Source: a virus
Length of the DNA stretch: 24,400 nt
IMG/VR virus record: IMGVR_UViG_3300039326_000059
Coordinates: 1-24,400 of that record
Strand: one strand, 5' to 3'
Shown here: positions 6,245-11,950 of the stretch, piece by piece
Layout: every line of letters begins with the position of its first letter
Position numbering within the stretch: position 1 is the first letter of the stretch
Notes under the pieces: model-generated
Told to the model about the DNA's origin: nothing
The model's input: only the letters and a program-made list of their open reading frames with translations
Database searches by the model: none
Made by a program: the position numbers and the translations under genes

Positions 6245-6514
6245 TCAATACTGATGAAAATGCGTTTTGCAAAACCATTGCGACTTGTCGCCACCAGGAT
6301 GCGACATCGTTCCAGGATTATGACACCGATCACCGTATTCAACATGCGCGCAACGCTTTGTTTTTAGGCTTCCTTCCGATGTTTGGATGATTACCCAGTC
6401 GTCTGGTGATTCAATCGGCTGTATGGGTTTTACAGGCTTTTTATAGCCTATCTTGGGTTTTGATCGTCCCCAACTGCCTTCGTCTTCGTCGTGGTGATAT
6501 TTGTATTCGCTCAT
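6245..6514 (-). CDS. Small Cys/His protein, probable zinc binder
   Basis: 89 residues, last gene of the replication-initiator operon, starting five bases after the preceding stop. The N-terminal third is acidic and low-complexity; residues 52-89 contain CAHVEYGDRCHNPG, then FCKTHFHQY at the end, a C-x7-C...C-x2-H spacing that resembles a treble-clef or zinc-finger knuckle. There is no nuclease motif. Likely an accessory DNA-metabolism protein; no family recognised. Confidence 0.6.
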   Translation of the reverse strand: MSEYKYHHDEDEGSWGRSKPKIGYKKPVKPIQPIESPDDWVIIQTSEGSLKTKRCAHVEYGDRCHNPGTMSHPGGDKSQWFCKTHFHQY

Positions 6515-6519
6515 GAGTT

Positions 6520-6735
6520 TTAGTGTTCTGGTGTTATCGTAATGATCTGTTTTTCAAGGTCTGGATGTTTTGTTTCAACATGTCTAAGCACGTGTTTTAT
6601 AACTCCTTCCACTTCCACGGTTATAGTAAAATTAAGCGTACATGTTTCTGGTAAAAAATCCAAAGAAGATAGGCTTATGCTATCAGCTAATTGCTGAGTT
6701 TTTAATTCAACATTTTTTGAAAAAAGATCGTTCAT
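6520..6735 (-). CDS. Hypothetical small protein, 71 aa
   Basis: Coupled to the initiator gene by an ATGA overlap (its ATG at 6735 lies on the initiator's TGA), with GAGGG upstream. Residues 30-68 look like two beta strands and a helix (TCTLNFTITVEVEGVIKHVLRHVETKHPDLEKQIITI is the region). No known motif. Position suggests a helper of replication initiation, for example a helicase-loader partner, but the sequence does not show that. Confidence 0.6.
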   Translation of the reverse strand: MNDLFSKNVELKTQQLADSISLSSLDFLPETCTLNFTITVEVEGVIKHVLRHVETKHPDLEKQIITITPEH

Positions 6736-7778
6736 ATTGCCCTCGCTTGGTTAATTAATTTATCTTGCTTAAAATCTTCAAATCTTTTGTTCGCATTTTT
6801 CAAACTGACTTCGTCAATTTCTTTTTTTTGCAACTCCCACTTTTCTTTTTGTTTTGCTTTCTCTTCGGCAACGATTTCCTTGCCGGTCTTTCCAATTGGG
6901 GAAAACACTTCATTTTTAAATGTGTGTCCCAAAAAATAAAGCAATGGTGTTGAGGTGATGCTTTCAAGTTTTCCCGGTTGGTTTAAAGTTTCAGCACAAT
7001 TTTTTATTGATTCGTTAACTTCCTCCTTGGTTAATTTTGTTTTGTCAATTATTTGAAATAAATTTATGGGATCGAATCCATATTTTTTTAAAGGCTCAAT
7101 ATCAACAAACTTTTTCCACTCTGCTATTTTATCAAGCCGAGATTTTTTTGCTTCTAGCTTTTGAGAATTTAAAAAAGAACTACCACTACTTTTTTTCGAT
7201 TCCGTTTTTGGAACCTCGGCATCTCCCCCTGACAAGGGGGTAAGGGGGTTGTTGTTGTCTTTTTTATTAATGTTCTTTTTAATTAATCTATTTAGCTGTT
7301 CACAGGGAACACTCAGAGTGTTCCCTGTGACAGGGGTGGGTGTCTGTGTGACAGGGGTGTCTATTAGACAGGGGTGTCTATTAGACAGGGGTGTCTGTGT
7401 GACAGGGGTTCCCTCTAAGTCCACAATGGCATTGGACATTAACGCGTTAGTTTCTGTCCGTTCCATTAGATTAATTCCAATACCCTGTTCTATCTGACAG
7501 GGGTATCCTTTATTTAAAATTATATAATGATTAGACCGACCGGAGTTTTCTTTTATTTTTATTTTCTTTATAGAAATCAAATATTTAATCGCTCTTCTTA
7601 TTGAGCTTTCACTTAAACAACAACATTCAGAAAGCTTATCATAAGTAGGAAAACATAATCCTGTTGTGTGATTTCTGAATTTACAAAGCCAATAGAAAAC
7701 TATTTGGGCTTGAGCACATCTAATAGATTTCATCTCATCAGTATTTGATATAATAAAATTTCCAGGTGTATTGTTCAT
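6732..7778 (-). CDS. Replication initiator, phage O-like, with internal origin
   Basis: 348 residues. Residues 15-95 form a winged-helix DNA-binding domain: CAQAQIVFYWLCKF, then CFPTYDKLSECCCLSESSIRRAIKYLI, the 'S..T.rRal..L...g.i' pattern of HTH_36/RepO N-termini. Residues 110-205 are low-complexity and Pro/Thr/Asn-rich, and this stretch coincides with the DNA iterons at 7329-7410. The C-terminal half (215-348) is helical and charged, where lambda O binds its helicase partner. No ATPase motif is present. The ribosome site AAGGA precedes ATG 7778; a TTGACA-containing promoter lies about 25-50 bases upstream inside an 18-base inverted repeat. Followed by two small genes in the same operon. Confidence 0.78.
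   Translation of the reverse strand: MNNTPGNFIISNTDEMKSIRCAQAQIVFYWLCKFRNHTTGLCFPTYDKLSECCCLSESSIRRAIKYLISIKKIKIKENSGRSNHYIILNKGYPCQIEQGIGINLMERTETNALMSNAIVDLEGTPVTQTPLSNRHPCLIDTPVTQTPTPVTGNTLSVPCEQLNRLIKKNINKKDNNNPLTPLSGGDAEVPKTESKKSSGSSFLNSQKLEAKKSRLDKIAEWKKFVDIEPLKKYGFDPINLFQIIDKTKLTKEEVNESIKNCAETLNQPGKLESITSTPLLYFLGHTFKNEVFSPIGKTGKEIVAEEKAKQKEKWELQKKEIDEVSLKNANKRFEDFKQDKLINQARAI
7252..7296. other. AT-rich segment beside iterons (possible unwinding element)
   Basis: T-rich run (TTGTTGTTGTC, then TTTTTTATTAATG and AATTAATC) inside the initiator gene, adjoining the palindrome and iterons. In lambda-type origins such a segment is where the duplex opens. Confidence 0.4.
7300..7330. repeat. 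31-base palindrome inside the initiator gene
   Basis: TCACAGGGAACACT (7300-7313) is perfectly inverted at 7317-7330 around a CAG centre. The right arm runs straight into the first iteron. Fourteen perfect pairs within a coding sequence suggest a protein-binding or cruciform site at the origin. Confidence 0.75.
7329..7410. repeat. Iteron array GACAGGGGTG (probable replication origin)
   Basis: GACAGGGGT starts at 7329, 7350, 7367, 7384 and 7401, with a further copy at 7496. Spacings of 21, 17, 17 and 17 are not all multiples of three, so the same bases are read in different frames; conservation is at the DNA level. This matches the lambda arrangement of origin iterons inside the O gene. Confidence 0.8.
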
Positions 7779-8094
7779 CTTGAGTCCTTATACATCTCGA
7801 ACAATTTGCCATGTCAACCAACTAGGTGAAAGTTACCGCAACTGTATGGCTTGGTGCCTGGACGAATCGGTAGCTAGTCGATCGACATGGCAAATTGTTC
7901 GCAATGTAAAACAGTTAATGTTTTGAGCTTTCACGCTCACGAATGAATTCACTTCCTTTTATACAGCAACAGGCGTAAAAAGCAAGCAAAAATTCGCTCA
8001 TGTGCTCCCTTAAAAACCCGCATTCTACGCCTGCTGTCAACAAATAATAGCCAACCTTAAGGAAATATTAAATTTTACAAATTATAGGATAAGA
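7779..8094. promoter_or_regulatory. 316-base structured non-coding region
   Basis: No credible gene. It holds the 18-base inverted repeat (7798-7815 and 7884-7901) and, further right, a hairpin-capable pair: ACAGC and AGGCGTA (7963-7977, three-base bulge) against TACGCCT and GCTGT (8026-8037). The left arm overlaps a minus-strand TTGACA whose downstream TATAAG lies 19 bases on, a likely promoter for the initiator operon. The rest could encode a small RNA, but none is recognised. Confidence 0.55.
7798..7901. repeat. 18-base perfect inverted repeat with 68-base interior
   Basis: CGAACAATTTGCCATGTC (7798-7815) and its exact complement (7884-7901). Each arm contains ATGGCAAATTGTTCG. The arms are too long and exact for chance and sit at the initiator promoter, so a dimeric or looping repressor site is likely; a recombination site or small RNA gene is possible. 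Confidence 0.75.
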
Positions 8095-8643
8095 TTATAA
8101 TGCGCAGTTCTGTGATTTTCTTGTTTTATTCATTTCTTTTCTTGCTTTCCAATTAGCATAAAAAGCCGCTGCAAAAGCACGATCTTTTATTATCGTAATA
8201 TTTTCTGCATTTCTATGAGCTGCGTTTTTACTATAATTATAACTGCCTCCAACAACTATTTTGCGATCAACAATTATAATTTTATTGTGCGCTATTGAGA
8301 TAGAGTTAGCAGAATCAATACTGCAATCAATTTTATAAAACAATAAAAACCGCATAATTTCCTTATCTTTTTGGCTCCTATCTAAAAGAACGCTCACTTG
8401 CACTCCTCGTCTTTTTGCTTGTAATAAAGCATGTGCAATATCCCAATCAGTAAAACTATAAGCTTGAACAAGAACCTGGTGTTTAGCGTTATTAATTACT
8501 TGGACAATCTGTTTTGCACAATCATCTTCTCCAGGAGTGAAAATCAGTTGATATTCTGCATCAGACGAAAATTTAGCGGCACTAGCGAAGGAAGAGCAGA
8601 AAAAGAATAGAACAAACAATAATAGATTTATTTTTCTTAACAT
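8095..8643 (-). CDS. Secreted phospholipase D-like nuclease (single HKD motif)
   Basis: 182 residues from ATG 8643 (GGAG about ten bases upstream; an in-frame TTG at 8667 is less likely). Residues 1-23 (MLRKINLLLFVLFFFCSSFASA) are a signal peptide. The body is one PLDc domain: VLVQAYSFTDWDIAHALLQAKRRGVQVSVLLD, then H119-N-K121-I-I-I-V-D126, the HxKxxxxD catalytic motif, then GGSYNYS. The size and single motif match Nuc/EDTA-resistant nucleases of plasmids such as pKM101, which dimerise to make the active site. A periplasmic nuclease in a phage could degrade incoming DNA (exclusion) or host DNA at lysis. A short coupled leader ORF lies just upstream. Confidence 0.85.
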   Translation of the reverse strand: MLRKINLLLFVLFFFCSSFASAAKFSSDAEYQLIFTPGEDDCAKQIVQVINNAKHQVLVQAYSFTDWDIAHALLQAKRRGVQVSVLLDRSQKDKEIMRFLLFYKIDCSIDSANSISIAHNKIIIVDRKIVVGGSYNYSKNAAHRNAENITIIKDRAFAAAFYANWKARKEMNKTRKSQNCAL

Positions 8644-8647
8644 GTTA

Positions 8648-8683
8648 TTATAACTCCGCAGTAACAATTTTTGTTTCTTGCAT
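8648..8683 (-). other. Eleven-codon leader ORF ahead of the PLD gene
   Basis: ATG at 8683 follows a near-ideal ribosome site (CTAAGGAGA), encodes MQETKIVTAEL and stops four bases before the nuclease ATG. The ribosome site is better than the nuclease's own, so the ORF may couple or tune translation of the secreted enzyme. Confidence 0.4.
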
Positions 8684-8720
8684 ATTATGTCTCCTTAGTT
8701 TTTTATATGTGCTTGTTTGA

Positions 8721-8748
8721 AGGGCGTGACCTCATCACGCCCTTTTTT
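8721..8748 (+). terminator. Rho-independent terminator, plus-strand orientation
   Basis: AGGGCGTGA (8721-8729), loop CCTCA, TCACGCCCT (8735-8743), then a run of Ts to 8748. A nine-base stem with a T-tract is a strong terminator for plus-strand transcription, yet all annotated genes around it are on the minus strand. Confidence 0.75.
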
Positions 8749-8932
8749 ATTCCTGCCACCAATCACTAAATAGCTCTAATAATGTATAGATTATACAAAA
8801 AGCAACGCCAACTATAAGTAAGCAATGAAGCCAAACAGAAGTGTTTGCGTAGTACTGAATTAACAAATTAATTCCTAACGAAATCATCCCGCCGGTAATA
8901 ATTAAAAACCAAAATTTCTTATTGTTAAACAT
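8747..8932 (-). CDS. Small membrane protein, two spans
   Basis: Sixty-one residues. Two hydrophobic segments, WFLIITGGMISLGINLLI (8-25) and WLHCLLIVGVAFCIIYTLL (34-52), separated by a short polar turn, and an acidic C-terminus (SDWWQE). It starts three bases after the previous gene ends and is the last of the tiny-gene run 9883-8747. Class III holin-like or superinfection-exclusion roles fit the shape, but nothing is diagnostic. Confidence 0.65.
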   Translation of the reverse strand: MFNNKKFWFLIITGGMISLGINLLIQYYANTSVWLHCLLIVGVAFCIIYTLLELFSDWWQE

Positions 8933-8935
8933 ATT

Positions 8936-9202
8936 TTATCCCAGCAGCTGCTTTATAGAGGTATTTAAATCCTCTAGTTTTCTAGCATATTCTTTGCCGT
9001 TTTCTTTATCTGCATCTGACATATTGGGCATATTTTTGGTTGCTTCTCTCACCTCATGCAAAACTAAAGAGGCAGAATAACCTGCTATGATTAAGGTAGA
9101 AAAAAGAACAATTCCCATGGGCGGGTTTTCTTTTTGAATAAAAGCTGATAATTTTTCTGTGAACTCTTCTACTAATTTTTTTGCTTCATCATTGGTCATC
9201 AT
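8936..9202 (-). CDS. Small single-span membrane protein
   Basis: About 88 residues. The ATG at 9202 is chosen because GGAGA lies at good spacing; the ATG at 9211 is too close to it. A charged N-terminal helix (TNDEAKKLVEEFTEKLSAFI) precedes one membrane span (GIVLFSTLIIAGYSASLVL, about residues 30-48), then an acidic helical tail. No family recognised. Part of the tightly packed minus-strand run. Confidence 0.6.
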   Translation of the reverse strand: MMTNDEAKKLVEEFTEKLSAFIQKENPPMGIVLFSTLIIAGYSASLVLHEVREATKNMPNMSDADKENGKEYARKLEDLNTSIKQLLG

Positions 9203-9218
9203 ATTACACATTCTCCGT

Positions 9219-9398
9219 TTATAAGATTTTGATGAGTGCGTTCGCCATTTCTAATTGCTCTTCAAGAGTTTTTATTGTAGCAAGAGCGGATGAAATTAAG
9301 CAACCCATTAGTTCCGGCTTTCTCTCTGGGTCGCATTTATTAAAATGGTCTATTAAATTTGCAAACGATTCTGTAAGTTTCATATTTTCGTTTTTCAT
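9219..9398 (-). CDS. Small helical protein, 59 aa
   Basis: Starts at ATG 9398, which overlaps the preceding 20-codon gene's TGA (ATGA), with AGGTAGAG upstream. The sequence (MKNENMKLTESFANLIDHFN, then KCDPERKPELMGCLISSALA, then TIKTLEEQLEMANALIKIL) is all-helical, and the C-terminal heptads suggest oligomerisation. No known motif. The double coupling with neighbours supports it being real. Confidence 0.6.
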   Translation of the reverse strand: MKNENMKLTESFANLIDHFNKCDPERKPELMGCLISSALATIKTLEEQLEMANALIKIL

Positions 9399-9457
9399 TT
9401 ATCTCTACCTAGAACATTTAAAAGATATTGTGCTTCATCTTCAGATTCGTCTTTCAT
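9395..9457 (-). CDS. Tiny coupled ORF, 20 aa
   Basis: Encodes MKDESEDEAQYLLNVLGRDK from ATG 9457 behind AGGGGAAAA. Its ATG overlaps the upstream gene's TGA, and its TGA overlaps the downstream gene's ATG. The acidic peptide may matter only as a translational link between the two, or may be a real micro-protein. Confidence 0.45.
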   Translation of the reverse strand: MKDESEDEAQYLLNVLGRDK

Positions 9458-9657
9458 TTTTTCCCCTGTAGTTTTTTTATTTCGATGATTAATTTATTTA
9501 AAACATAACAAAGATCATATAACGGCAGCCCTTTGGCTTCTTCAATATATTTCACAGCATCTTTCTTAGGCATTCCATTGTATATAACGATATTTACTGC
9601 CATATCATATAAATCTTTTTTCGTGGTTTGATTACAATAATCTTTAAATAAGTTCAT
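9454..9657 (-). CDS. Hypothetical small protein, 67 aa
   Basis: All-helical, with a mixed polar sequence containing YDMAVNIVIYNGMPKKDAVKYIEEA, and a basic end (KKLQGKK). It begins one base after the preceding gene stops (9659) and overlaps the next by ATGA. No recognised domain. Probably an early-region accessory protein. Confidence 0.6.
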   Translation of the reverse strand: MNLFKDYCNQTTKKDLYDMAVNIVIYNGMPKKDAVKYIEEAKGLPLYDLCYVLNKLIIEIKKLQGKK

Positions 9658-9658
9658 A

Positions 9659-9883
9659 TTATTTTCCTCTTCCTATTGTTGAATTTAAATAATTATGTTC
9701 GTCTGCTGCTTCGCTTTCAAGTTCTTCGTCTTCATCAGGAAATAGTTTTTCAAAGGCCTTTGGGTAATTGTTCATTATAAAAGGTTTGTTCTGATGAATC
9801 CACTTAAGCGGTATATCGTCTTCTCGGTTTGTGTCCAAGAAGAACTTATAAAGCTTATTAGATGTTGGAGTATATAGTGTCAT
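9659..9883 (-). CDS. Hypothetical small acidic protein, 74 aa
   Basis: The ATG at 9883 follows ATGAGGAAAG at correct spacing; the outer ATG at 9898 is part of that site. The middle is aromatic and charged (LYKFFLDTNREDDIPLKWIHQNKPFIMNNYPKAF is the region) and the C-terminal third is strongly acidic (PDEDEELESEAADEH). It could be a DNA-mimic type protein, but it is short and unrecognised. First gene after the promoter at 9913-9942. Confidence 0.6.
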   Translation of the reverse strand: MTLYTPTSNKLYKFFLDTNREDDIPLKWIHQNKPFIMNNYPKAFEKLFPDEDEELESEAADEHNYLNSTIGRGK

Positions 9884-9912
9884 TTGTTCTTTCCTCATGT
9901 TGTTATATTATG

Positions 9913-9942
9913 ATTATAGCACATAATTATTAAAGAACGCAA
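9913..9942 (-). promoter_or_regulatory. Minus-strand promoter for the tiny-gene operon
   Basis: On the minus strand: TTGCGT (9942-9937), an 18-base spacer ending TGTGC, then TATAAT (9918-9913). The TGC before a perfect -10 gives an extended -10 of the same form as the other promoters in this window. Confidence 0.6.
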
Positions 9943-9949
9943 ATTGTTT

Positions 9950-10429
9950 TTAAAAAGGCAAATCCATGTCTATATCCTTATTTATCCCATCTTCTTCTAA
10001 TGGTAATCTTGTCTGTACTGGAGCAACCGGAGCCTCAACCGTAACCTCAGCAAGCGGTTGTGTATCCGTAGGCGGCAAGAATTTTGCTATTCGGCTTTTG
10101 TCTCCATACTGCTCTGACTTCTCAGTATGGATAATTGCATAACCTACGCCATCTAATAAATCATCGGCTTTTATTTCTGTTCCTATAAGATATGGTTTGC
10201 CAATAGAAGTAACTAAATCATTTAGCCGTTCTGTAATAAACGCCCAGGGCTTCCCGGTTTTTGGATCAATAGACTTCGAGAAGTACTCAAATATTTTAGT
10301 CTCTTCGCCTCCTGAGTTTATTTTACATATAATTCTAATAGATTCTTTTCCCGATGTTTTTCCAATATAAGCAGCATCACAGTTGCAAATCTGGAAAGTA
10401 TATTTCCCAGGCTTAAGTATTGCGTTCAT
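9950..10429 (-). CDS. SSB-like single-strand DNA-binding protein
   Basis: 159 residues. The first two thirds are beta-rich, as in an OB-like fold (PGKYTFQICNCDAAYIGK, IRIICKINSGG, KIFEYFSKSIDPKTGKPWAF). A Pro/Val-rich linker follows, and the chain ends DIDMDLPF, closely like the acidic DDIPF tail by which SSBs recruit partner enzymes. It shares a TAATG stop-start overlap with the gene before it. Downstream of the Sak4-like ATPase in the same operon, it likely coats single strands for recombination and replication. The fold is inferred; similar phage DUF669-type proteins occupy this slot. Confidence 0.68.
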   Translation of the reverse strand: MNAILKPGKYTFQICNCDAAYIGKTSGKESIRIICKINSGGEETKIFEYFSKSIDPKTGKPWAFITERLNDLVTSIGKPYLIGTEIKADDLLDGVGYAIIHTEKSEQYGDKSRIAKFLPPTDTQPLAEVTVEAPVAPVQTRLPLEEDGINKDIDMDLPF

Positions 10430-10701
10430 TAATAGTCCTCGTAAAATTTAGTAGCACAAAACAATTTAATTAAAGGCAAAGAAATCTTTCTTGAATATCT
10501 TTTATAGAAATCCTCATCGCCAAACTCACCAAGTTGCTTTGTTGATAGAAACAGTTTTTTAGAAAGCTGCTGTTTATTGTATGGTTCAGCCTTATAGTCG
10601 ATTATATCTTTTTCTATTCTTTCGCATAGCAAAAGCTTGTCGATCATTTTTTGCGCTGTTATAAAACTTAGTGATTCTTCGTGATCCATTGTTATACTCA
10701 T
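10429..10701 (-). CDS. Hypothetical protein in the recombination operon
   Basis: Ninety residues from ATG 10701, which overlaps the Sak4-like gene's TGA (ATGA). Helical, with central AEPYNKQQLSKKLFLSTKQL that resembles a helix-turn-helix, and a basic region (FYKRYSRKISLPL). It links the ATPase and SSB-like genes with overlaps on both sides, so the three are probably made together. No family recognised. Confidence 0.6.
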   Translation of the reverse strand: MSITMDHEESLSFITAQKMIDKLLLCERIEKDIIDYKAEPYNKQQLSKKLFLSTKQLGEFGDEDFYKRYSRKISLPLIKLFCATKFYEDY

Positions 10702-11537
10702 TGTGGAATATCGTCTTCCGAGATTAAGTTTTGTTTTCTTATAGAACATGCTTTTATTAGCTTCTGCTTTTGCTCTTCCGTCATCGAAAATTCTATTAAC
10801 TCTTTATACTTCAGATTCAAAGCGTCAACATCTTTACACGCATTAATTTGTTGGACGAAGTCTAGGCGAAGTTTAGGTGCAGAAACGGCTTCCATTGGTT
10901 TTATATCTTCTTCATCATAGTAGGAGTCAATAGCCTTTACAACCTCGACCAAATCGTTATCAATCTCAATTGTTTGGAACATGCCCATCGGGCTTTTAGC
11001 TATGCTTGTTCCATCATTCTGCGTCAGAAACGTATATTTACCGTTTGCAACCTTAGAATGCAAAACGACTGTACACATACCTTCGAGTGATATTTTTTCG
11101 TCTACCAATTTACCTACGGTTTTACATTTGATTTTACCATTAACATCAGTTTCGGCATGGGCTAACAATACCACTTTTAAATCTCCTCTACATCCGTTTG
11201 CTGCATTGACAATGTCCCAAATGCTTTTACCAATCTTTGTAAACTTTTCGTAACCCTTGTTTTCAATCGTACTCATATAAGCGTTCGTCATGATTGCTTG
11301 AAAATCATCGACCACAATTAGTTTTATGTTTTTGTTTTTTTCCGCTTCCTGGATTTTCTGTACAATGATCCTGGAATTATCGGTAAAGATTGCATTAGTG
11401 CCAAATTTCTTTGCTCCGCCACGAAATGGCAACGGCTTATTTAAAGCATTAATTAGAACAGTTTCTTTGCCATTTAAATTACGCAAAGAAGTGCTTTTGC
11501 CCGAACCACTCTCACCAACTATTAAGATACTTGACAT
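10698..11537 (-). CDS. Sak4-like RecA-fold ATPase (AAA_24), single-strand annealing recombinase
   Basis: 279 residues. Walker A GESGSGKST at 8-16; Walker B LIVVDDF at 73-79; a RecA-like strand LKVVLLAHAETD near 120-131, the conserved segment of phage nucleotide-binding AAA_24/Sak4 proteins. The C-terminal 60 residues are helical and end SEDDIPQ, itself reminiscent of the SSB tip. Sak4-family proteins are RAD51-related annealases that work with a phage SSB, and an SSB-like gene lies two genes downstream. Ribosome site GGGGGAAAAAAC before ATG 11537. It lies within the early minus-strand operon driven from 11857-11885. Confidence 0.82.
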   Translation of the reverse strand: MSSILIVGESGSGKSTSLRNLNGKETVLINALNKPLPFRGGAKKFGTNAIFTDNSRIIVQKIQEAEKNKNIKLIVVDDFQAIMTNAYMSTIENKGYEKFTKIGKSIWDIVNAANGCRGDLKVVLLAHAETDVNGKIKCKTVGKLVDEKISLEGMCTVVLHSKVANGKYTFLTQNDGTSIAKSPMGMFQTIEIDNDLVEVVKAIDSYYDEEDIKPMEAVSAPKLRLDFVQQINACKDVDALNLKYKELIEFSMTEEQKQKLIKACSIRKQNLISEDDIPQ

Positions 11538-11550
11538 GTTTTTTCCCCCG

Positions 11551-11655
11551 TCAATTTGTTATAATTGTTAAACAAAAGTATACCACCACAAATAGAGCTA
11601 AACATAAAACAACAGTTTCGCTCTTATAATAAAAAAACTTTAGATTCTTTATCAT
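11551..11655 (-). CDS. Small single-span membrane peptide
   Basis: Thirty-four residues from ATG 11655, overlapping the previous gene's TGA and preceded by GGAG. A basic/aromatic start (MIKNLKFFYYKSET) leads into one membrane span (VVLCLALFVVVYFCLTIIT). It is too short for motif recognition, but ATGA coupling and a good ribosome site make it likely real. It precedes the Sak4-like gene by 13 bases. Confidence 0.55.
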   Translation of the reverse strand: MIKNLKFFYYKSETVVLCLALFVVVYFCLTIITN

Positions 11656-11816
11656 TGAATCTCCGCTGATTCGCCAAAACAATCATTCGACCATTCCAGT
11701 TTTTTTTCTTCATTTCTCCAAAATGCCTCAGCCATAAGTTGTGGAAATAAGGCTTTAAAAATAGTAATATTGTACATATTTATCTTTACTGCAGTAACTT
11801 CATTTGTGTTATTCAT
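11652..11816 (-). CDS. Hypothetical small protein, 54 aa
   Basis: The ATG at 11816 follows GAGGGGCAC. Sequence starts MNNTNEVTAVKINMYNITIF, has a Trp/Glu/Lys-rich centre (EAFWRNEEKKLEWSND) and an acidic end. First gene of the early minus-strand operon, about 40 bases downstream of its -10. First-position tiny early genes in phages often target host factors, but nothing here says which. Confidence 0.55.
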   Translation of the reverse strand: MNNTNEVTAVKINMYNITIFKALFPQLMAEAFWRNEEKKLEWSNDCFGESAEIQ

Positions 11817-11856
11817 TTTAGTGCCCCTCATTGGCATTTCATTTGATTACACAATT

Positions 11857-11885
11857 ACTATAGCACATCAAAACTGACTTTGCAA
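11857..11885 (-). promoter_or_regulatory. Early minus-strand promoter
   Basis: Minus strand: TTGCAA (11885-11880), 17-base spacer ending GTGC, TATAGT (11862-11857). It drives the 11816-9950 recombination operon, back to back with the plus-strand promoter at 11895. Confidence 0.65.
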
Positions 11886-11894
11886 ATATTATTA

Positions 11895-11923
11895 TTGCGA
11901 GGGTAAAGAATCTATGCTATAGT
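11895..11923 (+). promoter_or_regulatory. Plus-strand promoter of the XRE/CsrA cassette
   Basis: TTGCGA (11895-11900), 17-base spacer ending TATGC, TATAGT (11918-11923). The two divergent -35 elements are nine bases apart and each begins TTGC, so one regulator could control both directions, as in a phage switch. Confidence 0.65.
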
Positions 11924-11950
11924 AAATAAAAATAACAATCAAATCCACAT

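Noticed and set aside
7249-7497. 82-codon plus-strand ORF
   Set aside because: Antisense shadow of the initiator gene; its repetitive Gly/Val-rich middle results from the iterons.
7329-7505. Possible CRISPR array (regular GC-rich repeats)
   Set aside because: Repeats are only about 10 bases with 7-11 base gaps, lie inside a coding gene, and fit origin iterons far better.
7816-7883. tRNA-like structure between the 18-base arms
   Set aside because: I could not find a T-loop GTTCGA box or a cloverleaf of proper arm lengths in either strand.
7798-7901. Phage attachment site
   Set aside because: No integrase gene in the window and the repeats are inverted and inside the early region, not the direct core expected of attP/attB borders.
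9181-9471. 96-codon plus-strand ORF
   Set aside because: Antisense to the coupled micro-genes, no ribosome site and no motif.
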